Shown one piece after another: positions 8,778-15,115 of a stretch of DNA of 43,130 nt. Source of the stretch: a bacterium (GTDB lineage Bacteria; Patescibacteriota; CPR2; UBA1875; JAJYID01); the NCBI GenBank assembly GCA_021790235.1, contig JAJYID010000001.1:1-43130 (forward strand), in the 5' to 3' direction. Position numbers and translations under genes: made by a program. The number at the start of each line of letters is the position of its first letter. Positions within the stretch are counted from its first letter, which is position 1. The notes below the pieces were generated by a model. It made no database searches, was not told where the DNA came from, and saw only the letters and a program-made list of their open reading frames with translations.

Positions 8778-9266
8778 CTATGAAACAGCCTTAGGGCTGT
8801 TTTTTGTTATAAGCCAGGAGTTGCCTCGGCTGCCATAGTGAGTTTTAACCAGAGAGTATCTGCCCTGCAATTTTGTGCCGTTTAGAATAAACTCAACTAC
8901 TTTAGCGTCTCTTTTGAAAAGTTCAAATGTGCCCTGATCCCATATTTTGACCGTTCCGGCTCCATAGTTGCCCTCCGGAATCACCCCTGCAAAATCAATG
9001 TAACTAACCGGATGATCCTCAACTTCAAGCGCCAGTTTCTTGGTACCAATTTTTTCCGGCATTCCTTTGGGGACAGCCCAGCTTTTTAATACAATTTCTT
9101 TTGAGTTCGGTTCTGCCGGCATTTCCAACCTGAAATCATAATGCAGACGAGAGGCATTGTGTTCCTGAACAACAAAACGATTCTCACCCTTTTGCTCGAC
9201 ATTTGCTTCCGGCTCGGGTGTGGCACTGAAATTTCTCTTTTTTTCGTACTTTTCTAAAATCATCAT
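8778..9266 (-). CDS. Stand-alone DNA ligase D-type 3'-phosphoesterase (PE)
   Basis: PE domains trim 3'-phosphate and 3'-ribonucleotide ends before ligation and are usually the N-terminal part of LigD in bacterial NHEJ. This 162-residue protein is the PE domain alone. The catalytic cluster is visible as H36, H42, D44 and R46 (QEHNASRLHYDFRLE), with H85 and Y89 in VEDHPVSY, matching the known metal-binding and active-site residues of LigD-PE. IPEGNYGAGTVKIWDQGTFE is also typical. No ligase, polymerase or Ku gene lies in the window. Two consecutive ATG codons (9266 and 9263) could serve as the start. No clear SD was seen. Confidence 0.88.
   Translation of the reverse strand: MMILEKYEKKRNFSATPEPEANVEQKGENRFVVQEHNASRLHYDFRLEMPAEPNSKEIVLKSWAVPKGMPEKIGTKKLALEVEDHPVSYIDFAGVIPEGNYGAGTVKIWDQGTFELFKRDAKVVEFILNGTKLQGRYSLVKTHYGSRGNSWLITKNSPKAVS
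8784..8805 (+). terminator. Intrinsic terminator after receiver gene
   Basis: AACAGCC, loop TTAG, GGCTGTT, then a T run. The hairpin is made from the last codons of the convergent 3'-phosphoesterase gene. Only the plus strand has a T tract, so it should act only on the receiver transcript. Confidence 0.85.
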
Positions 9267-9378
9267 CTTAAATCTTTAATTCTCAATTCTAATCAGTTAC
9301 TAATTTAAAAAATCTAAATTTTAATCATTTGGCATTTAATTTATTAGAAATTGGATATTGCTGAAAAGTTATTTAAAA

Positions 9379-9972
9379 TCAAGGGCATTTTTTGATATTT
9401 TTCAATTCTTCTAAGATATATTGCCAATTCAGGTTATCAAACCATGCATCAATATAGTTTTTTCTTTTCGTCCCAAAGTCTATAAAATATGCGTGTTCAT
9501 AAACATCTAGGGCCAAAATCGGCTTTGCATTCCAAACTCCTCCGTGCGAATGCCAGTCACCAAGTCCATTATAAAGCCTTTTTTCGTCAAAATCATAGTA
9601 GAGAACTGCCCAGCCGCGTGATGCCATGCCTAAACCATAAAATCTCTCCTGCCAATTTTCAAAACTACCAAAATTTTTGGCTAATATCTTTCTCATTTCA
9701 TCAGGCACTGCGCCATCACCGCCAAGACCCAGGAAATAGATTTCGTGCAGCTTTACCCCATTTAGAGCAAAGCTTTCCTCAAGCTTCAGTTCTCGAAAAT
9801 AATCGTATGTGGCATTGGGCAACGCCTCAAACCCATCTTCCGCCTTGTTGCGAATTGCATTTACCTTACTCACATATCCTTTATAGAGCACTTCAAAATG
9901 CTCGGCAATTTGCTCATGAGAAATCCCTTTTAGTTTTTTATAAGGCAGCTCGATGGCTTCAAACCTTCCCAT
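9379..9972 (-). CDS. Fe/Mn-family superoxide dismutase
   Basis: Disproportionates superoxide using Fe or Mn. The start is set at 9972, where an AAGGAGG SD stands six bases upstream. A longer frame opening at 10092 runs back through a palindrome and a repeat element and is rejected. The 197 residues carry all four metal ligands: H25, H76, and D156 and H160 in LDVYEHAYF. The usual HH pair after the first ligand is LY, and the position normally holding the water-coordinating Gln is HSHGG (141-145). Such His-type enzymes occur in some archaeal and CPR lineages, so the metal preference should not be assumed. No signal peptide is present. Confidence 0.92.
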   Translation of the reverse strand: MGRFEAIELPYKKLKGISHEQIAEHFEVLYKGYVSKVNAIRNKAEDGFEALPNATYDYFRELKLEESFALNGVKLHEIYFLGLGGDGAVPDEMRKILAKNFGSFENWQERFYGLGMASRGWAVLYYDFDEKRLYNGLGDWHSHGGVWNAKPILALDVYEHAYFIDFGTKRKNYIDAWFDNLNWQYILEELKNIKKCP

Positions 9973-10007
9973 TTTATCCTCCTTTGTTTCAATTTTAATC
10001 TTAAAGA

Positions 10008-10036
10008 AATTGTAATCATTATTAATGTTTACAATT
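10008..10036 (-). promoter_or_regulatory. 29-bp palindrome at the sod promoter (candidate operator)
   Basis: Outer arms AATTGTAA/TTACAATT and inner arms CATTA/TAATG are perfect inverted repeats with one mismatch pair and a single central base. It lies 36-64 bases before the sod ATG and overlaps the expected -35 region of a TAAAAT -10 on the minus strand (9997 to 9992). Symmetry and AT content resemble sites of Fur/PerR-type regulators, but no regulator gene is in the window. Confidence 0.55.
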
Positions 10037-10058
10037 GCATGGATCTCACACCCTCTTC

Positions 10059-10182
10059 TGTCATCTCGAGCGATTGCTTGAGGACAAGTCAAGAGACCTC
10101 TTAATCCATTTGAAGTTCAAGAAAAAGAGATTCCTACGCTCGTAGTCTGCCCTGAGCGTAGCTGAACGGGACCGAAATGACA
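10059..10182. repeat. REP/MITE-like imperfect inverted-repeat element
   Basis: The element begins TGTCATCTCG and ends CGAAATGACA, which are near-complementary outer ends. Inner segments (GAGACCTCTT and AAGAAAAAGAGA) are also partly complementary, and a perfect 8-bp stem CTACGCTC/GAGCGTAG lies at 10134-10161. The style (GTCATTTCGA...GAGAnnTCTC) matches dispersed palindromic repeats known in many bacterial genomes. It has no coding capacity. Only one copy is in the window. Confidence 0.6.
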
Positions 10183-10233
10183 AGCAGATAGAGTTTTAGA
10201 AGCACATTTAATAAATATCCAAATTTTATTGAA

Positions 10234-10623
10234 TTACTTGTGCTGTTCAAGCCATAACTTTAGTGTATCTTCTTTCTGAAAACCAACGACTCTCGCCTGA
10301 TCTTTTTGGGAAATAAAAGTCGGAGTACCTTCAATGTTGTATTGTTTAGCATAGTCCGGATGATCCAAGATATTCATCGGTTTAACCCTGTAGCCTTGTT
10401 TTGAAAGGTCGGTTAACACCGATTTTTCATCTTGGCAATGTGAACAGTTCGGCGAATAGAAATACATCACTATAGCATTTTGATCAAAATATGGCTCGTT
10501 GTCACCAATAGTGGTTGTATTTTGAGGTTGAACCGGGCTTTCTTTAAATTTCACATAGCCGATAAAGCCGATAAGGCCAACGACCAGAACCCCTATAATG
10601 ATGTATGGAATAAACTTTTTCAT
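10234..10623 (-). CDS. Membrane-anchored thioredoxin-like protein
   Basis: 129 residues: one N-terminal membrane anchor (about 5-23), a short linker and a thioredoxin fold on the outer face. The redox motif is CSHC (C60, C63) after MYFYSPN, and the cis-Pro follows at T100-P101 (GTPTF). It is predicted to exchange thiols or disulfides with extracytoplasmic proteins. The adjacent CcdA-like protein is its probable electron partner. No obvious SD precedes the ATG at 10623, and the gap to the upstream gene is 80 bases. Confidence 0.85.
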   Translation of the reverse strand: MKKFIPYIIIGVLVVGLIGFIGYVKFKESPVQPQNTTTIGDNEPYFDQNAIVMYFYSPNCSHCQDEKSVLTDLSKQGYRVKPMNILDHPDYAKQYNIEGTPTFISQKDQARVVGFQKEDTLKLWLEQHK

Positions 10624-10703
10624 TGTTTGCAGGTTAAGTAGGAATTAGTAATTAGTTGATTGGAATCCCGCCTCATTACCTAGCCCATAATATCCTAATT
10701 GCC

Positions 10704-11375
10704 TCACACATACCACCTAAATATTATCACACCCAAAACAATCATTATCAAACCCATTATCAGCTTCATGTGATTTTTTTCCCGCTCCTGCCAGTCCATC
10801 ATTTTCATAGCTACCTTCGGATTTGCCGTAACTATATAAATAATTATGAGAGGCGTAACAAACATTAGGTTATACAAAAGCAGGTATAAAAATCCCTGAA
10901 TGTATGTAGATTTCTGCGAAAGCAAGCCAAGAGTTGCCACATAAATGCCACCGGCACAAGGAAAACCGGAGATCCCGACCAAGACTCCCACAACTGCAGC
11001 AGCCGGCCAAGAAGCTTTGTGTGCCCATTTTAGGATTAGTTGTCTTGATTTATAGGGAATTTTTGTTGAAAAACGGCTGTTTGGGAAAAAGTAATCTTTA
11101 ATGGAAAGAAGGCCGACAACGACAATTATGATTGCACCAATAAAGGTTATTAGGTGTGGTACTCCGAAGAAGAATATGACCCTAATGAGCCCAAGGCCGA
11201 TCAAAAGGTACAAAAGGTAAATTGATAGGATGTAAGCCAAGCTTATCTGAAAAATTTTGATCTTTTCCTTTTTCATGGTGATGAGCATGGAAAGGAAAAT
11301 CAAAAAGATCCCGATTGCGCACGGATTGAAACTATCTATAAGCCCATTTACGATAACCAGCGGCAGCATTCCCAT
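10704..11375 (-). CDS. CcdA/DsbD-like transmembrane thiol-disulfide transporter
   Basis: 223 residues with about six membrane segments. Two conserved Cys lie in FNPCAIG (C19) and GFPCAGG (C140), the paired N-P-C and P-C-A-G motifs of CcdA/DsbD-beta proteins, which move reducing equivalents from cytoplasmic thioredoxin across the membrane. Together with the thioredoxin-like gene downstream it forms a minimal disulfide relay. The start at 11375 lacks a good SD; the ATG two codons later is an alternative. Confidence 0.85.
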   Translation of the reverse strand: MGMLPLVIVNGLIDSFNPCAIGIFLIFLSMLITMKKEKIKIFQISLAYILSIYLLYLLIGLGLIRVIFFFGVPHLITFIGAIIIVVVGLLSIKDYFFPNSRFSTKIPYKSRQLILKWAHKASWPAAAVVGVLVGISGFPCAGGIYVATLGLLSQKSTYIQGFLYLLLYNLMFVTPLIIIYIVTANPKVAMKMMDWQEREKNHMKLIMGLIMIVLGVIIFRWYV

Positions 11376-11406
11376 TAATCAAGATTAAGCCAGATTCAAT
11401 ATTTTT

Positions 11407-11529
11407 TCAAGAAAAAGCACTGGTATCGGCATTGGTGGAAATAGTCACCGAAGCTGCCTGCACCCATGGAACTGAAATGAAACCCAGACAAAGAATAAAT
11501 CCAAAAATGATTAATAAAAGTTTTTTCAT
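11407..11529 (-). CDS. Small signal-peptide ORF (40 residues), possibly truncated
   Basis: An ATG at 11529 follows an excellent SD (AAAGGAGG). The product starts MKKLLLIIFGFILCLG and continues to a VQAA cleavage-like site, so about 25 residues form a signal peptide or lipid-facing helix. Only about 15 residues (ending DTSAFS) remain before TGA. The strong SD suggests it is or recently was translated. It may be a small secreted peptide or a gene whose body has been lost. It lies 31 bases upstream of the ccdA-like gene on the same strand. Confidence 0.5.
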   Translation of the reverse strand: MKKLLLIIFGFILCLGFISVPWVQAASVTISTNADTSAFS

Positions 11530-11581
11530 GCCCCTCCTTTAAAGTATTAAAGCAAAATAATGAGAATAAAAAAACTCATTT

Positions 11582-11674
11582 TTGAACTTAAAACACCCTT
11601 TGATACAATCGCAGAGTGTTCTAATAGTTCTCTATGGCTCCCGGTAGTGGACGATGTTAGAACGGTTTTCACTA
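11582..11674 (+). promoter_or_regulatory. Plus-strand promoter followed by pseudoknot-like inverted repeats
   Basis: TTGAAC (11582-11587), 16 bp, TACAAT (11604-11609). Just downstream, GTTCTAA (11618-11624) pairs with TTAGAAC (11657-11663), and TAGTG (11645-11649) pairs with CACTA (11670-11674), in interleaved order. No plus-strand gene follows: the ATG at 11687 gives only a short frame antisense to the phosphatase gene. Possibly a small RNA; the arms are short enough to be chance. Confidence 0.3.
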
Positions 11675-11710
11675 AATTAGAGGAGTATGTTTATATCCCG
11701 TCACTTTAAT

Positions 11711-12277
11711 CTACTCTATAACATCTTTATTATCTGTAAGAATAATCACACCAGTATTATCAAAATAGGGTGTCTTTAATGCTTCTTCCCAAGTCCATTT
11801 GTGATAACTCGCTTGTATCATTTTTGCAATATCGCCGTGGGTAGCAAGTAGGATATTCTTATCGGGATATTCCTTACTAAGTTTTTCGAGTAATTTTTTG
11901 CCTCGCTTCAACAATTCTGGGAAAACTTCACCTTCTTCTAAAAAATAATTTATTTTATCACCTTTATAAACCTTCTTTGCCAATATTGGAATATCCGCAA
12001 CAGGTTTCCCTGTAAAAATTCCAAAATCTCTTTCAATCAACAAATCTTCTTTTATTGGTTCAGGAAAGTCAGCAACTTGTGAAATTATTTGTGCAGTTTC
12101 GAAAGCCCTTTTTAGAGGAGAAGCAAAAACAACATCTATATTTTCACCTTTCAGTTTCAATCCGGTAGTTTTTGCCTGTTCTCTGCCTAACTCGGTCAGC
12201 GGTTTATCTCTGTGACCATTTAGAATTCCGTTAGCATTGTCTTCATCTTGTCCGTGTCTCACAATAAATATTTTCAT
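11711..12277 (-). CDS. Histidine phosphatase (phosphoglycerate mutase-like) family protein
   Basis: About 188 residues of the RHG superfamily. The phospho-acceptor motif is FIVRHG (R7, H8, G9), followed by GHRDKPLTELGREQA and, later, the second catalytic His in LLATHGD. Family members range from phosphoglycerate mutases to phosphatases such as CobC; substrate is undetermined. The start is placed at the ATG at 12277, six bases after TGGTAAAAT, not at an in-frame TTG two codons upstream. There is no SD, so the message is probably leaderless. Confidence 0.88.
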   Translation of the reverse strand: MKIFIVRHGQDEDNANGILNGHRDKPLTELGREQAKTTGLKLKGENIDVVFASPLKRAFETAQIISQVADFPEPIKEDLLIERDFGIFTGKPVADIPILAKKVYKGDKINYFLEEGEVFPELLKRGKKLLEKLSKEYPDKNILLATHGDIAKMIQASYHKWTWEEALKTPYFDNTGVIILTDNKDVIE

Positions 12278-12283
12278 AAACAA

Positions 12284-12292
12284 ATTTTACCA
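12284..12292 (-). promoter_or_regulatory. Extended -10 promoter of histidine phosphatase gene
   Basis: TGGTAAAAT on the minus strand, six bases before the ATG. No convincing -35 is seen. Fits the leaderless pattern of tilS and lepA. Confidence 0.5.
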
Positions 12293-12325
12293 CAATTTTA
12301 ACGGTTCTAACTCACGACTTGGGGT

Positions 12326-12353
12326 ATAAAAATAATGGCTTTATTTAGCCATT
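12326..12353 (-). terminator. Intrinsic terminator after tRNA-Asn
   Basis: On the minus strand AATGGCT, a 6-nt loop, AGCCATT, then ATTTTTA. It starts 7 bases past the encoded CCA end of the tRNA. Confidence 0.8.
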
Positions 12354-12360
12354 AAATTTT

Positions 12361-12435
12361 TGGCTCCCGGGGTCGGATTCGAACCGACGACCAATTGGTT
12401 AACAGCCAACTGCTCTACCACTGAGCTACCCGGGA
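12361..12435 (-). tRNA. tRNA-Asn (GTT)
   Basis: The minus strand folds as a full cloverleaf: acceptor TCCCGGG/CCCGGGA, D arm GCTC-AGTGGTA-GAGC, anticodon arm GTTGG-CTGTTAA-CCAAT with anticodon GTT, and T arm GTCGG-TTCGAAT-CCGAC. The discriminator is G and the CCA end is encoded (12361-12363). It has its own promoter and terminator. Confidence 0.97.
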
Positions 12436-12463
12436 TTAAATTTTGAAGTACAAATACTGGAAT

Positions 12464-12492
12464 ATTATAGCGAAAATAGCGCAAAAAATCAA
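12464..12492 (-). promoter_or_regulatory. Promoter of tRNA-Asn
   Basis: On the minus strand TTGATT, 17-bp spacer, TATAAT (12469 to 12464). The predicted start is about 20 nt upstream of the mature tRNA 5' end. Confidence 0.7.
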
Positions 12493-12494
12493 TT

Positions 12495-12535
12495 CTAAAA
12501 GATTTTGGGCTGCCTAACATAAAGCCAGGCAGCCC
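12495..12535 (-). terminator. Hairpin terminator after the two small unknown genes
   Basis: A perfect 9-bp stem GGGCTGCCT/AGGCAGCCC with an 11-nt loop (12507-12535). It is followed on the minus strand by AAAATCTTTTA, a poor T tract. It lies between the stop at 12544 and the tRNA promoter. Confidence 0.6.
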
Positions 12536-12543
12536 TTGGTGTT

Positions 12544-12756
12544 TCATTTCGAAACCTCCTGTTCGATTTCGGCAAAAAGGGCCCGAATCTCCTCAACTGT
12601 GTAACTGGCAAGAAGTTTAATTAATCTGTAACCGGGTTTTTGCATTCTCTTAAACTTGCCTTCCGTCCTTGCTAGAAGAAATTGATAGGCATAATCCTCA
12701 ACCGTTAAGGAATCTTCGGTCGGTATTGGTGCATTCTCACACCCAATGTAGAACAT
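12544..12756 (-). CDS. Small protein of unknown function
   Basis: 70 residues, no recognised family. It opens MFYIGCENAPIPTEDSL and is otherwise acidic-amphipathic, with predicted helices (YTVEEIRALFAEIEQEV) and no signal peptide or membrane segment. The ATG at 12756 has a good SD (AAGGGAG). It starts 11 bases after the upstream small gene, which has a very similar SD, so the pair is probably one operon. A regulatory or toxin-antitoxin role is possible from size and pairing, but nothing in the sequence shows it. Confidence 0.65.
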   Translation of the reverse strand: MFYIGCENAPIPTEDSLTVEDYAYQFLLARTEGKFKRMQKPGYRLIKLLASYTVEEIRALFAEIEQEVSK

Positions 12757-12767
12757 CTTTCTCCCTT

Positions 12768-13010
12768 CTATCGGTTTACTTTGGCATACTCTTCATTAAG
12801 GATTACCGCAAGACGTAAACTACTACCTCGATCATGAATGTATTTTGCAGACAAATCTGCAATTCTTATTAGCTGCTCAGCTTCACTCCCGGATTTTTGA
12901 TAATCCCGAATGGCTTGTCTCAATTCACGTTCGATTTCCTTCAACCTTTCTTCCACCTCCGATATAGCATTCCCCCTAATTTTTAATGGCCCATGGCAAA
13001 ATGCGTTCAT
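12768..13010 (-). CDS. Small helical protein of unknown function
   Basis: 80 residues from the ATG at 13010, chosen because AAGGGAGAAGAG directly precedes it; an in-frame TTG at 13040 would add ten residues without an SD. The product is hydrophilic and mostly helical, with a charged heptad-like stretch (EVEERLKEIERELRQAI) suggesting a coiled coil or helical hairpin. No family was recognised. First gene of a two-gene unit behind the leader at 13011-13198. Confidence 0.65.
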   Translation of the reverse strand: MNAFCHGPLKIRGNAISEVEERLKEIERELRQAIRDYQKSGSEAEQLIRIADLSAKYIHDRGSSLRLAVILNEEYAKVNR

Positions 13011-13083
13011 CTCTTCTCCCTTCTTCCGAAATCTTTCCAAGGTACAAAAATGTCCAGCAAACGCAAATAGCTACTTTTTTGAA

Positions 13084-13111
13084 ATAAAAAATAGCCCCGC
13101 TTTGCAGGACT
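13084..13111 (-). terminator. Intrinsic terminator inside the leader of the small-gene pair
   Basis: On the minus strand AGTCCTGC, loop AAA, GCGGGGCT (8 bp with two G-T pairs) followed by ATTTTTTATTT. It lies about 75-100 nt before the first small gene and could end a short RNA or act as an attenuator. Confidence 0.65.
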
Positions 13112-13183
13112 CTTACTTTTGATTCAACAAATAGAAACCCGCAAAGCTAAGCCTTGAAGGTAAACCAGTATTTTGTTTGAATC
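13093..13183 (-). promoter_or_regulatory. Attenuator- or riboswitch-like leader RNA
   Basis: The minus-strand transcript first forms a stem of GATTCAA+CAAA with TTTG+TTGAATC (13172-13183 with 13121-13131), enclosing about 40 nt. Within that loop GCTTTGCGGG (13147 to 13138) can pair over 10 bp with CCTGCAAAGC (13108 to 13099), which is the 5' half of the terminator. The two folds exclude each other, as in transcription attenuators. No known riboswitch consensus was recognised. Confidence 0.5.
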
Positions 13184-13204
13184 ATTTTTCTTTTCACGAA
13201 AGTT

Positions 13205-13233
13205 ATTATAATACAAACATAAAATCTTTACAA
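13205..13233 (-). promoter_or_regulatory. Promoter of the leader and small-gene pair
   Basis: On the minus strand TTGTAA, 17-bp spacer, TATAAT (13210 to 13205). The predicted start near 13198 gives a leader of about 190 nt to the ATG at 13010. Confidence 0.6.
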
Positions 13234-13249
13234 TATTTTTTTCGAATAC

Positions 13250-13277
13250 TGCTACACTAGACTGGTTTAGTGTAGCA
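13250..13277. repeat. Perfect 10-bp inverted repeat
   Basis: TGCTACACTA and TAGTGTAGCA around an 8-nt loop. It lies between the VanW stop and the small-gene promoter. No T tract follows directly on either strand, so it is not a textbook terminator. The rest of 13278-13365 shows nothing else recognisable. Confidence 0.6.
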
Positions 13278-13365
13278 CGCATTACATTTTTAAAAATTTA
13301 GGTTTGAGATTTGGTTTCATGTCTGCCGCGAAACAAGGAAATTGTTACTTGAAAATTGAAAATTT

Positions 13366-15114
13366 TTAATGCGGGTATTTGTCCGGAGAATCGTACTTAG
13401 AAACCCAGAAATTTTTCTTGATGAGATTGCCGGCAGTATCATAGATAAACCTGTAAAAAGTGGCTGTAAAAGATTTGGGGCCACGCACGTCTTGCTCAGT
13501 GATGGTCGGTGTTATCCCTTCTACTGTAGGTGAAACCCCCTGGGTTCCATCTGCATTCCCGGCAAATTTGATTGATCCCGGTTTCTTGGTACCGTAAAAA
13601 TCAAAATAAAGTTTGTTGTCCAAAATCCGGGTTTGAATCAGGATATAGCCAGGGGTATCATTTTTGAAAATTAAATCTGGCGACGGCAGGTAGATTGTTG
13701 CATCTACGCCATAAGGCTTGTAATAACCTACTGGATAAGCATGGGCGGCACGCTCTAGGATGGGCAGCCCGGCATTCAAGGCGGCTCGAAAAGCAGTTGT
13801 GGATACCTGGCAAAGCCCGCCGCCGTACTCCGGCACCGTTTTGTCTTTCAAAATAACCAGTTCCGGCAGATAACCGGTTGAAGCATCAACATTTCCCAGG
13901 GTATCGTCAAAAGAGAAATCTTCGCCTGGCTTAATCAAAACCCCATTGAATCTGGCTGCTCCAACATCAATATTATGAATTCTGTTTGATGGTGAACCGG
14001 AGAAGTCCGTCCAGCCAGTCGATACCAGTTCTTTAATACCTAATTTATCAAGGTTGTCACCGGTAACATCCGGCCTGGTTACCACAGTCGGAATATCTAT
14101 ATTATTGTCCCCTCCTTCTAAGGCCTGCCTAATGTCACCAACCAAGTCGTCAACCTCTACTTTTTCGCCATTTACGCTAGGCACAACAACCATAAGCTTA
14201 TCCCCATCCATAGCAAGCTTCGCATTTTGCGGGGATTTATTAATATTATTAGAAAAAGATATTACCCAGCTATTAATCGCATCATCTCTAAATGCCAATC
14301 GAACCATTTGATCCAAACTTGAAAAAATCTGAGAGAAGTTTGTTTTATATGCCAAAGATTCACCACTTTCTGTTTTGAAACCCATAAAACCAGTTATATC
14401 ATCATCACTTAAAGTATAGTCCACTCCATCGCCCTTTAAGCTTATTTTGCGGGTAAGAGCATCCTGAATTTGATTCCTTACCAAGTTTATATCATCTTCT
14501 GTAACACTTGGTTTTATCACCGCAACTTTTAAACTAAACTGGTTCTGAAACCTACCTAAACCGTTTTCTATCATTTCAATATTCTCTCCTAAAAGAACCC
14601 GCCTGCCCAAATGTTCTTTTTGAACTTTAATCTTACCATCTTGCATGGAAATGCCAGCCTCGTCAACTTCCTGATTTTCTTTTTGAGTAGCATTGAAGAG
14701 AGCTCCCGTTAATTTATCTTGATCAACTTTAACTACTGCGGGAATATTCTCGTGATACTCCTTGATAGGGTTTAGGCTATTATTTCTGCCTATTTGGAAA
14801 GCATTATCTGCGCTCTTTTGAATATCATAGCTCACACCCAGACTGTCTTGAGAGTATTTATATTGGTTTTGGCCACTCAAAACAATATTATCCGGTAAAC
14901 CTTTTATTTTTTTTGAAAGACTTTTTGCCGCTTCTGCTCTTGTTTCCCCGCCAAGATCGACACCCGCGACCTTTACACCAGGGTAAATTCTGTTTTCATA
15001 CTTTGCGGAGTTAAAAAATAGAGTTCCAACATAAATAAAAGCTAAGACAAACAAAGCAATGTAAACATACATCACTATCTGTTTGCTTGATAATTTATTA
15101 TATTTCTTTGCCAA
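13366..15114 (-). CDS. VanW-family protein with peptidoglycan-binding-type repeats
   Basis: 582 residues: a short cytoplasmic tail, one membrane helix (about 13-32), two extracytoplasmic repeats of the PG_binding_4 kind (ARN...PGVKVAGVDLGGETRAEA-type starts), then a VanW domain (about 370-510) with PGEDFSFDDTLG and EYGGGLCQVSTTAFRAAL. VanW occurs in vancomycin-resistance clusters and widely in Gram-positive and CPR envelopes; its activity is not settled. The TTG start at 15114 comes one base after the upstream stop and is preceded by AAAGGAAG. The coupling suggests joint function with the small upstream gene. Confidence 0.88.
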   Translation of the reverse strand: MAKKYNKLSSKQIVMYVYIALFVLAFIYVGTLFFNSAKYENRIYPGVKVAGVDLGGETRAEAAKSLSKKIKGLPDNIVLSGQNQYKYSQDSLGVSYDIQKSADNAFQIGRNNSLNPIKEYHENIPAVVKVDQDKLTGALFNATQKENQEVDEAGISMQDGKIKVQKEHLGRRVLLGENIEMIENGLGRFQNQFSLKVAVIKPSVTEDDINLVRNQIQDALTRKISLKGDGVDYTLSDDDITGFMGFKTESGESLAYKTNFSQIFSSLDQMVRLAFRDDAINSWVISFSNNINKSPQNAKLAMDGDKLMVVVPSVNGEKVEVDDLVGDIRQALEGGDNNIDIPTVVTRPDVTGDNLDKLGIKELVSTGWTDFSGSPSNRIHNIDVGAARFNGVLIKPGEDFSFDDTLGNVDASTGYLPELVILKDKTVPEYGGGLCQVSTTAFRAALNAGLPILERAAHAYPVGYYKPYGVDATIYLPSPDLIFKNDTPGYILIQTRILDNKLYFDFYGTKKPGSIKFAGNADGTQGVSPTVEGITPTITEQDVRGPKSFTATFYRFIYDTAGNLIKKNFWVSKYDSPDKYPH

Positions 15115-15115
15115 A

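Noticed and set aside
9489-9998. 169-residue plus-strand frame
   Set aside because: Antisense shadow of superoxide dismutase, whose minus-strand frame is clearly the coding one.
9973-10092. In-frame N-terminal extension of superoxide dismutase by 40 residues
   Set aside because: It runs through the palindrome and part of the repeat element, has no family similarity, and the perfect AAGGAGG SD precedes the ATG at 9972.
12341-12547. 68-residue minus-strand frame
   Set aside because: It lies over tRNA-Asn, its terminator and promoter; no SD and no plausible protein features.
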